Source: Melampsora larici-populina 98AG31
Lineage: Eukaryota > Basidiomycota > Pucciniomycetes > Pucciniales > Melampsoraceae
Reading direction: 5' to 3'
DNA length: 64,000 bases
Assembly: GCF_000204055.1 (NCBI RefSeq)
Contig: NW_006768788.1
Span: 1,005,115 to 1,069,114, forward strand
In this document: positions 54,926-64,000 of the stretch, in pieces
How positions within the stretch are numbered: the first letter of the stretch is position 1
Layout: every line of letters begins with the position of its first letter
Position numbers and translations under genes: made by a program
The notes under the pieces: generated by a model
Seen by the model: only the letters and a program-made list of their open reading frames with translations
Told to the model about the DNA's origin: nothing
Database searches by the model: none

Positions 54926-56673
54926 ATGCGTCGGACCACCAGAGGCCAAGCTCAAGCTCAAGTGCAAGCGGAATTCAACAATCGACCTAAGAAAACCAAT
55001 CAAACCAAACGTCACCGTGTCAACTCGCAACCTCGCCCTGATGATATTCGACCACCATCTCCACCTCTTACCCAGCCTACTCGCACAATTGATCCCCAAC
55101 CAGCCACTGCCGAGCTTGAACTTCACAAAGTCACCGTTCACAACTACAATCTACAGAAGCAATTCTGGCCTTTACCGCGCATTGAGGAACAACTCGCCAG
55201 GCAATCCCCCATTAACAACAGTAAACCGAGTCCCCTGATTGTTGCCGAGGCAACCGCCCTTTACACGGCTTTTATTCATAGCATCAACATGCTTGCCATG
55301 GTTGGTGAAGTTAGTGTTGACACTTTGAAACGCAAGGTGTAAGTAATTTGATTTCTTTAAATTACTTATCTCTAAACAACTTTTTATTGACAACCTTTAC
55401 CATGGTCTAGTGGAATTCTTAATGGCAGTCGGGAGGGAAATCCGTGGCTTCGTTTCCTTTCCTTTGCCAAAGCTGCCAACACTATAGCAAGTATGTATAT
55501 TTTCATTTATCCTCCTAATTACTCTTATCACACTGACACTTCTTATGTGTCCTATAGTGCCTGCACGAAACGATCCCAATGCTAGTGAAATTCTGAGCAG
55601 AAGGAACTCAGCCAATCGTCGGGCATACGAAGCTTTAACTGACGATGAGAATCTGGTCTTCTCGTCCCGAATCTTCTTTGCTTTAGGAGGCTATCCGGAT
55701 TATTCGGCAATCCGAGTTGCTGATCATCAGACCTCTGGCGATTTCGAAGTACTCATACCTGAGGTGCCCAAGCTTACCGAAGAAGAAGAACAACGTTTCC
55801 GACCACTTTATGATGATCTTGTTGACACAACCAAGGTGGCCAAAGACCGCGAGCATAACAAAGCTCCTTCGGCTGGCCAAATGGAGCAACGATCGTTACA
55901 AGCTTTCAAAAAAAGAGCACATCAGGTCCGTAGTTCCCTTTCTCGTTGTCTCATCCTCCTTGATATTCAAAGATATTGCGTCAGAATATAATACATTCTG
56001 ACTTCATTCGCTTTGTTTCACCCCTTGCTGCTTGTATTATGTAGCTAAACCAGGAGGCCATCTTAACAAACTTCGATTTTTACATCATCGCCTCCAGCAA
56101 AACTCTTGGTCCTGGCTGGTGTGAAGAGGCAACTACTCGGCCTGAGATTAGTAAGTGGTTGAAGCGGCGTCACAACTTCCAGGCAATATTCCCAATCTAC
56201 TCTCAATCGAAGTTGGACACTATCGAGGACGTGGACGCCGCGGCTGCTGAAGAGGACGCTGAGTCAGATGTCCAAAAGCGACGCCGCGTAAACAAGTGTG
56301 ATCTTGAGAAGGCTCAGCTCACAGAGCTGATCTCTCTAAACATAGGTGAGCAGTCGTTTTTTCTCATTTTATCTCTATTCTGAACAGCCTATTGACTGAT
56401 ATGATACAACTGCTTCCTTGGGAAGTGAACGCGCTGGGTCATGCGCCACCAAACGGAATTCCTCGAGGCCCTGATCCGGTGGCCGCATTCAAGAAGAACA
56501 AGATCAATGTCAACTTTGAGCGTAGTCCCGATTCAGCAATGACCGACGACGAATTCATACGTGGCTTTGATGGGATGAAGACTTTGGGTCGACGCCATTG
56601 GATTGAAGACTTCACCAATGGGGAAGTTCAAGATTGTGAAGCAGGTCCCACAAGCAACTCCTGTACCGTCTAA
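54926..56673 (+). CDS. Unrecognised multi-exon gene carried by the KDZ element, 469 aa
   Basis: Five exons fit: 54926-55338, 55411-55490, 55558-55925, 56045-56345 and 56426-56673, with good splice signals and agreeing phases, total 470 codons. The product has a basic Gln/Arg-rich start, a Pro-rich stretch, a helical region with RIEEQLARQ, a Trp-containing block (GNPWLRFLSFAKAANTIA), an ordered-looking segment around FSSRIFFALGGYPDYSAIRV, an acidic patch with AAAAEEDAESD, and KRRRV as a possible nuclear signal. No catalytic motif is seen, and it is not a TET/JBP dioxygenase, the cargo known from some KDZ elements. After the stop another frame (56674-56830) encodes Asn/Gly/Ser repeats (GGNNE, GNNSAGGNNE), so a frameshift may have shortened the protein. 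Its place inside the inverted repeats suggests an accessory or cargo gene. Confidence 0.6.
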
Positions 56674-56830
56674 CCCTGGTGATAACACTGAATCTACAGA
56701 CTCGTCTAACAATGGTAATAACTCAGCTGGCGGTAACAATGAAGTTAACACTGGTAATAACTCAGCTGGTGGCAACAATGAATCTACAAACTCGTCTACT
56801 AATGGGAATGCAGGTTGTGGGATGTCTTAA

Positions 56831-57774
56831 ATGGGGACTCTAAATCAGTTTATCTATATCAAATTAAATCGCTTCAAATTCTATGACACAAGACAGTCTA
56901 CTTTACTGTATCTTGTCAACTGAAGATTTCTTGACAATTATCTAACATAAGATCAATTAGTTCAACGTTGTATTTTGTGAAATACATGATAGTATTTTAG
57001 CTTCCGAGTTGTTGCAAGCACACTCATCTGATATGTATTTGTGAGAATTGATCCTTGTGATGAACACGGATTATAATGACACCGCGAGGATCCTATGCAG
57101 TGAGATCTGAGTAAGGTTAATTACCACTTCAACTCACTAACCAAAGCAATGTCTTTTGCTTTTGATGTTGAAAAATCTGCAAAATGTAGCGTGTCATGAT
57201 CTTGAAAGTTATACATAGGAGTTTAATCAGTTGTGTGAATTGTATTGATCACATCTATTCAACTTCAACCGAGACACACGTGCTCGTTTTCTGAGATGAG
57301 ATCACATCAGACTTTGACTTTTGTAAGTTTGCAAGCCTTTTGGAAGTGTGTATTTGGGCTCAATCCTCCGAATGACCACATCTCACCTGGTTGTGTTTAG
57401 TGTTGTGAAAATTTACTGTGCTCAAGTTGACAAATCGCATCAGGGTACTAATGGTTTGAATCAGCATTTTCGAGTCATTAGTCAACCTGGAGAAAAGCTC
57501 GATGAGATCAGATAGATCTTGTAGGATCTCAAAGTGTATCAAACTTCTGTTTAGTAATTGTGAAGGACGACACAGGTCAATATGTATATCATTGAGGAAG
57601 TAAGATCAAGTATGTACCCAAAGACTCGATTCGACTAACATCAAAGATTTCCAAATCTTTGAAAGTTCATGCCGGGTTGTGGTTTGAAGATTCGTAATCA
57701 TATCTAGGGGGAACGGTGATTAGAGCCGGAACCATCTGACTACACAGATGTGTCTGGCTATGGAGATACATGAT
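56831..57774. other. KDZ interior, right flank
   Basis: About 940 bp with no supported gene. ACATCTG and CAGATGTG motifs near 57730-57775 continue the subterminal motif array of the right inverted repeat. Confidence 0.45.
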
Positions 57775-58221
57775 CCAGATCCATCTGGTTGTTTCTTAGA
57801 GTGCCAGATCCGTCTGTATAAAGACGCAGATCTGTCTGCGTTCTTTGACTTGGCAGGCTGAGAGGGCCAGATCTGTCTGGAGCGATGCGGACAGATCTGT
57901 GTAGTTGTGTCGGTGTAGTGTAAGATGTGTCTGTAATTCAACTATACAGATGCAGATCTGTCTGCACCATGTACTTTCAGACCGTTGAAAGATGATGTAA
58001 ACGGCATTAGTCATCCTGCAGCGTTAAAGGCACAAAACTTGAGGAAATGTACTGTTTTTAGCTGAAATAGAGGATACTAGAGCGGTTTTCTTCTAGGAGT
58101 GCTAGAAGTGGGACATCTGCTGAGTCTGCAGACGTCTGCGTATACCATTGGGGCTCGTAGCCGACCGTACAGTACATCTGTATGGTCGACTAAGTGCCGA
58201 AGGATCTGAGGCGCACAGGTG
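57775..58221 (-). repeat. KDZ right terminal inverted repeat, 447 bp
   Basis: Inverted copy of 45757-46203 with the same length and only a few differences seen (for example GTCGACC versus GCCGACC). The 8-bp duplication GAGGGAGC follows at 58222-58229. Confidence 0.92.
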
Positions 58222-58288
58222 GAGGGAGCCTCAAAATTCTGCTCCAACTCAACAGGAATCAGCAAGATAATGAAGGAAGTGGTCCAGG

Positions 58289-61200
58289 CAAGTCTGGCTC
58301 GCAGCGCCAACGGTAGCGCGGAGCTGCGGCACGGGGCTGCCGCCCCGTTACTCGAAATTTGCAAAACTGGGGCACTACGCCCCACGCCAACTTTCCGGGC
58401 CCGGGATTTGTTCCGCAGCGCCTTTCGCCACTGGATAGCCCTCCCCACTATCTTGTAAGCTACTCGACTTTCCACCTCTCAGCCACCCAACTCCATATGA
58501 TCAATTATGGAACATTGGAAGTACGATCGATCTTTCGATCAGTACCGCCATATCTGGCGTCAGCAAGCCATCATTCAACACAAATCACTCTCAATACCGA
58601 ACAAATCAAATCAGTCTCCGTGTATGGTTTCCATGAATCTGATCGATCTGAATGTGAATGTCCACATCTTCAACATTTTTGACAACAGATGCATCTCTCA
58701 TCGACCGTGCTCTTGGGATACAAAGGTGAGCTTCCTTTCCAACTTCACCAGCATTGACTACAGTTTTTCATAGTATTTCACTTGACTGACTCTGAATCTC
58801 GTTACCCATTATCAATTTTCTCATTTGAAGATCTTCAAACCACACCAACCCATTCCCATTATAACCTCTATCTATCAACTAAACCAAATTCCAAACAACC
58901 TCATCTTGAACATGTCTACATCGCACAAGCAACCGACTATCAATTCTTTTGTATTGTCTGGATACGAGACCGATCACGGCAACCCTGCTCCTAGACGCTC
59001 ATCTCGTGTAGTTACACCGGCGAGACAAGCCCCTGGAATGATTACGCCGTCTTCTGACTCTCGCCGTGGTCTTTTTGGCGGGGTCCGAGATGTCAGGGAC
59101 GCGCATGTCCATCGTCGGCGCGATCGTTCTGTCTCTTTGCCAGGCGATGAACCAGCTCGTGAACCAGCTCGTGAACCAGCTCGGAGACGATCTAAAACGG
59201 TTTCACGTGCATCTTCTACATCTACCGTAAGTCATTTTCTTTACATATTCTTTTCATCAATCACTTTTGATAAATCTCCTCTTTTGGTCAATCTCTTTCG
59301 ATTCATCTCTTTTGATCTGTCTCACATATATACTTATTTCATCTTTATATGTACATATCATAGGCTACAGGTACCCAGAGAGCCCGCTCTCTTTCGGTTT
59401 CCGATGCTGGAGTTGACAAACCCATAAGCAATGTAAGTTCTTTTCAATAGTCATCGCTTATTTGTATATATCAAAATCTCTGAATGTTATCACTTTACTT
59501 ACAGGATCATGCACCTGTGGGCCCTCCTGACGTGGACTTGGCCCAAGATTCGGATGAAGACAACTTGCGGCTCCGCAAAAGAAAACGAAACCAGGTGGTG
59601 CCTCAGGAGTATGATTGTCCATTCAAACATTTTGGACCACCTACTCATGGAAAAAATGATGTAAGCTTTAATATTTCTATTTAGTTATTCATAAGTATAT
59701 GAATCACTGCTGATATTGAACACTTTATGATGTGTAGCCACTCGATCAACCCGGACTGTCCTATCCATGCCTCTGGTGCAGGAAGGTTGTTCGAGTGAGT
59801 GCGAGCTCACGTAGATCGAATCTTAAGGGACATTGTGATGGTTCCAATCAAGCTGGTAAGTCAGGAGCGGGGTGTCCTCGCCGTGCACAGGCTATTGCAG
59901 CAGGTGCAAAGCTCCCTCCAACTGTATCCGAGCTACGTCATCAACATCTTCAGGAAGGACATCAAGGCTCTCTGGCGTCTTTCATAACCTCGGCACCTCA
60001 GTTTTCAAATCGGACCTTAAATCAATGCTTAGCGGTATGGCAAGTAGCTCAGGCGTTACCATTCAAACGCATCAACGACCCGATCCTCAAGTCTATTATG
60101 TATTGGATGTGCCCGGATGCCCGTGTCTTTGGTCGAAAGTGGTCAGCTGAAGAAGCCAAGCGACTTTATCTCTCCCTCAGGGATTTGGTAATTGAGAAGG
60201 AGCTCAAGGTAACATTCCATCTTTCAATTATTGTTGTTTCAATTCTCGTATATTATTACCAGACTAGTTGATTGACCACATTTCTTTTGACCTTTGTAGG
60301 AGTTAGATAGCAAATTTTGCTTAGTTCAGGATGTGTGGACCGTGAAGGGGAACCTTCACGCGTTCATTGGTGCATCTGTGTCCTTCATCCGAAAGGACTG
60401 GACATATGTAGTTAGGCACTTGTCTCTCAAACTCGTTGCATGGCATCACAAGGGTCATCTCCTTGCTGAGCCCATGGTGACGATCTTGAAAAAGAATGAT
60501 CTTTATCAAAAGATGAGTCACCCTTTTCCTTTTGATTTATCGGTTTTTCTTTTGAACTATTTCTTTCTATTGCTCTTGTCATCTTGATTTTGTTTGTTTA
60601 TTTGCTGACATGAAAATTTTCTTTACATGCTTGCTGGCGTGTCTGATTCAGGAAGTAACAACATAACCCTTGGCCGTGAGATGCAACGACAACTTCGGGA
60701 CACAGGCCATCAGACCGGTTTTGAATTTACTTGGAACCCCAAGCGCATGTCGGTGCGATGCTTCTGCCACAAGATGGGGCTCATTGTTAAGGCAGGACTC
60801 GACGCGCTGGGAATGAAACCCAGGCGTATTCGCCACAGCAACTTGGGCCAATTTCCTCCGGTCGAAGTCATGGCGGTTATTGACGAGGATCCGTTGGAAG
60901 GAGCGACTGTTGCTGGATCCGAAGAACCCAATTCAGATGAAGATGTTGTTGATAGTCAAGTTGAAGACGACTTCAACAACAGCAGTGACTCTGACTCGAA
61001 TTCCGACCACAATTCCAATTCAGACTCTGAGGAAGAAGACATGGAACAAGATGATGAACCTGGACAATATCGACAACGCAAAGCTGATTATTTACTTGGT
61101 GATACATACATGAAGCAGTTGGCTAAAGATGTGAGTCTTTCAACTAAACCATCTTCTCAATCCCAGTTTCTTTTGTTCATTTTTTTGTTTTTTAGATGGA

Positions 61201-62903
61201 CACTGTAAATAAAAAGCTTACCCGTTCTAGTGGCCACCGTGCCGACTTCAATCGACGCCGCGAAAGAGCCAACATTCAACATAAGCTTGACGACTTACCA
61301 CCTCTCAAGGCCCTCTTATCTGGCCATGGGATACGGTGGGGAATTCGTGCTGAAAGATGGGAACGAATGTGGGAAGCAAGGGATGTGGGTACCCAATCAC
61401 CTCCACCATCTTCTCTTGCAAATATACTTCTGACAAGTATATTTTATTTTCAGCTGATTGATGGAGTGATGAAAGAAGATTTGGCTGATGTTCATTCAAA
61501 GAGACGCCGACCACGCAAGGATGCTAAGAGACACAGGTATTTTGAGGAGGTCATATTCTCAGTTGCTGATTGGCAAGCAATGCGAGACATGCTGGACATT
61601 CTCACAGTAAGTACTTCATGTTCCTCTTTTATTGATCTCAGATACTGATTGTTCTGACGCACTCTACAGCCATACAAGATTTTAACCCGAGAAATGGAAG
61701 GTAATATACCTACAGGTTGTTTGGTGCTTGTAAAGTACGTGCAGCTCAAGATATCTATGGAGAATTGACTAAAGGTGATGCACTTGAACAATCCGCTTTA
61801 TCCAATGGTCGACATCATGCTAGAAAAAATCCGACTATATTTAGAAGAGGCCCTGGCGTGTGACACTTTAGTTCTAGCCGCTGTTTTTCATCCAGGTCTA
61901 CGAGTGCGTTTCTTCTCCCATTCTTTTGGCGAGGGCTCTCCTGAGCACATTCAAGCCGAATCACTTCTGGAAATTGCCTTCACATCCGAGGCTGAGCGTC
62001 AAGCCAATGTTGCACCGGTCACCACCTCTCCAGTCCAAGTCAATTCCCCTCCCAGATTGTTTTCGCCGGGTTTCCTTGATTTTTACAATGAGCCAGCTAC
62101 GGAGAGCAACCTCAATGAGCTCGACCGATACCTTCAAGGAATCGATCCAGTCAAATCTCGTAATGTCAATAATCCCCAACACGCTTTGGACTGGTGGAAG
62201 GTAAGCATAAGATTCTTCTGTTATATCTTTGTAACTAAAGTTAACTAGTCCCTTACCAATCATATTTTGTTTCTAGTCGTTAGAAGGCAAATACCCTGTT
62301 CTGTCACGCTTGGCTCGGGACTACTTGGCAACTCCGGCTGCTTCGTCTGCTCCAGAGCAATCGTTTTCAATCGCTGGCCGGATCTGTACTGACAAACGAG
62401 GTGGATTGAAACCTAGAATGACTGAAATGTTAGTTAGTAGCACTCTCTGGATGGGCGAAGGCATCCCTCTCACAGGTGATTTTGCAGAGGTTGGAAAAGT
62501 TATTGATTTTGCAAAGAAAGCGCTCATGAAGAAATCCAGAGTTAATTACTCTTGAGTTTTCATTTTATTTCAATTGAAAAAAAAAAATTTACATCTCTTT
62601 TATATTACTTGTTTCTCTACACTCCTTCACATAGTTGTTTTCTCCTTTCTTTACACTCCTTTATCACTAGTTTTCTTTTATTTTCATCTTTGAAAGAGAT
62701 TTTTATTTTCAACAAAAAAACCGCTACTTTTTTGCCTGTAACGCTGAGTAGCGCTGCGCAAAAAAAATACGCTACCAACTACCTTTTCAGCCAAAGGATA
62801 GTTGGTCACTACTGCCAGAGCTACCAAGCCTGGCCGACTTTTTTATGCGCTACGCCTCTCATTTTAACGCCAGTGGCGCTGCGTAGCGCTGCGAGCCAGG
62901 CTT
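58289..62903 (+). mobile_element. hAT DNA transposon, 4.6 kb
   Basis: Ends are short inverted repeats: CAAGTCTGGCTCGCAGCGC on the left and AAGCCTGGCTCGCAGCGC on the other strand at the right. GGTCCAGG flanks the element at 58281-58288 and 62904-62911, a perfect 8-bp duplication as made by hAT transposases. Subterminal DNA is rich in GCGCTGCG-like motifs. The interior encodes one hAT transposase in ten exons. The element sits 67 bp from the right end of the KDZ element. Confidence 0.9.
58912..62555 (+). pseudogene. hAT transposase, ten exons, one stop codon
   Basis: Exons: 58912-59226, 59364-59432, 59505-59660, 59738-60208, 60300-60516, 60652-61130, 61196-61384, 61454-61606, 61670-62200 and 62277-62555, all phases consistent, 953 codons. 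A basic, Arg-rich N-terminus with a triplicated REPA motif comes first. A BED-type zinc finger follows (YPCLWC...NLKGHCDG), then the RNase H-like core, starting at VQDVWT with the catalytic region around SNNITLG, an acidic Asp/Ser insertion, and the hATC dimerisation domain (WWK...YPVLSRLARDYLATPAASSAPEQSFSIAGRI). TGA at 61766-61768 interrupts an otherwise continuous exon 9 before the dimerisation domain; it is one C-to-T step from CGA. The exon 5/6 junction uses a weak GTCACC donor and is less certain. Confidence 0.85.
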
Positions 62904-64000
62904 GGTCCAGGTATAAATTCAAAATGTTTGCTATTAATGGTATCAATAGGGTCAGACAGGTTGACACTAGATACTCACTGGATTTTCACTTCCCTAGTTT
63001 AGATTTCCTGTGTTTGTGGCTTGCTATATATCTATGTTTCTACATATCTATACATTGTGTTCTCTGTGATGTTTGGTTCTTATGATGATTAGGGCTGAGC
63101 TGTGATGCACCATTCAGATCAGAATGATGCCTTAATCTTTCTGAGATTTTGCTGTGACCTGAACAAGTAGACCTGAAATTGACCCCAAGATTGCTTAGAT
63201 ATCACTCCTTCTTCAAGTTCTGGATGTCAAAACTTTGTATCTTTTTTTGCTTTCAATTTCCTTGTTTGATCAATAATTCTGCTTAGGCACACCACTGATC
63301 CAAAAGTCAAACCTGATAGTGCATTTAGGAGGTACCACAGTGGGCATGGGGGATGTGGAATTCATGAAAAGTTGACCTTTGTGTGAGCAGGAGGTGCACT
63401 TGAGCCATCAACCAAAAGGCAAATTCTGAAAATAACAAGAGAGTTCAACTTCTGAGGGGATATATTTCCTCACCCTTATGCTGAGGGACAACTGGCTGGT
63501 CATTTTCTATGTGCTCTAGATGATTACAAGAGGTTATGAGCCTATTATCTACCAACTGTGTTGAAACAGTGTAAATCCCCAAAAAGTTGTCTTGCTGATA
63601 AATCAAATTGTTATCAATTTCACATCACTTTCAATACCCACATATCATACAATAAGTTCATATCATTAGTATTACCCTAATTCATAATGCTTATAAACAC
63701 TCTTCACCTATATCCAATAATCATTGAAATCATAATCATTCTACATCATGTCTATAGTTCCTCACATTAATCCTAACTATTCTCAGAAACCTGATATCAC
63801 CACTTCTCCCCCATCTGATATCCAGGCTGCATATGTCTCAGGCTCTTAAATCTAAAAGCCAAAAGTTTGAGGCAAAACTTCAATCTTGAAACTTGCTCAT
63901 AGAGAAACTGTTATCTCAGTTAGAAGGGTTCAAGATTAAGAAAATCTCCCACTCCATCCAACAGTACCTTAGGCTCTGCCCAACCCCAAACCACCACCAC
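62904..64000. other. Right edge, degenerate sequence, possible gag fragment
   Basis: After the hAT duplication come about 1.1 kb without a supported gene. A short frame from ATG 63748 (MSIVPHINPNYSQK...) reads for about 33 residues and is followed in another frame by MSQALKSKSQKFEAKLQS; together they look like the degenerate start of a retrotransposon Gag, but the window ends too soon to tell. Confidence 0.3.

Larger units (their letters stand above)
45757..58221. mobile_element. KDZ-type DNA transposon, 12.5 kb, complete ends
   Basis: Terminal inverted repeats of 447 bp (45757-46203 and 57775-58221) differ at only a few positions, and GAGGGAGC flanks the element at 45749-45756 and 58222-58229, a perfect 8-bp target duplication. 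Inside are a KDZ (Kyakuja-Dileera-Zisupton) transposase gene on the minus strand, a second multi-exon gene on the plus strand, a nested hAT MITE, a nested CACTG-type element and tandem repeats. Zisupton-group elements are known to make 8-bp duplications. The near-identical ends show recent movement. Two stops in the transposase suggest that this copy can now move only in trans. Confidence 0.9.

Noticed and set aside
54926..56673. KDZ cargo gene as a TET/JBP dioxygenase
   Set aside because: No HxD...H iron-binding motif or double-stranded beta-helix pattern could be found in the translation.

Overview
The window looks like a repeat-rich basidiomycete chromosome, most probably from a rust fungus (Pucciniales, Melampsora-like). 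The reasons are AT-rich intergenic DNA, genes cut by many introns of about 65-130 bp with GTAAGT/GTATGT donors, small secreted proteins of no known family, and a CxC/KDZ-type DNA transposase, a class characteristic of basidiomycetes. The species call is inference; no sequence search was possible. I recognised no rRNA, tRNA or CRISPR array.

Region by region: 0.35-1.9 kb, an OTU-protease-like gene with a 1-nt frameshift. 3.2-3.9 kb, a two-helix membrane protein (minus strand). 7.2-9.2 kb, an uncharacterised gene broken by a 445-bp dispersed repeat whose other copy lies at 2.1 kb. 9.8-10.2 kb, a small secreted protein beside a CACTG-type MITE. 11.5-16.7 kb, a complete, apparently intact Ty1/copia retrotransposon (identical 172-bp LTRs, GATAG target duplication) that replaced the tail of a host gene. 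18.8 and 22.2 kb, two paralogous single-pass membrane proteins. 24.7 kb, a 57-residue secreted peptide. 26.2-29.2 kb, a divergent housekeeping pair: a PDAP1/PP28-like phosphoprotein and TFIIE-beta. 31.9-33.9 kb, a cluster of non-autonomous TIR elements, one with a perfect 9-bp target duplication. 34.2-35.8 kb, malate dehydrogenase (10 exons). 36.5-43.0 kb, a tyrosine-recombinase retrotransposon with the A1-B1-A2-B2 split direct repeats of Ngaro/PAT elements. 43.8-45.7 kb, a six-exon gene for a 522-residue secreted protein. 45.8-58.2 kb, one 12.5-kb KDZ DNA transposon with 447-bp terminal inverted repeats and an 8-bp target duplication. It holds the transposase, a second multi-exon gene, a hAT MITE and a CACTG-type element. 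58.3-62.9 kb, a hAT transposon with an 8-bp target duplication, only 67 bp from the KDZ element.

The host genes show two curiosities: two unrelated genes (PDAP1-like and MDH) whose first coding exon appears to be only the start codon, and an 11-nt micro-exon in the PDAP1-like gene. The YR, KDZ and hAT elements have undecayed ends but carry in-frame stop codons, each explicable by one C-to-T change, whereas the copia ORF is open throughout. The most unusual object is the KDZ element as a whole: its full boundaries, its subterminal AGATCT-motif arrays and its unrecognised accessory gene. Exon coordinates are my own splice calls from donor, acceptor and phase agreement; they were not tested against transcripts.
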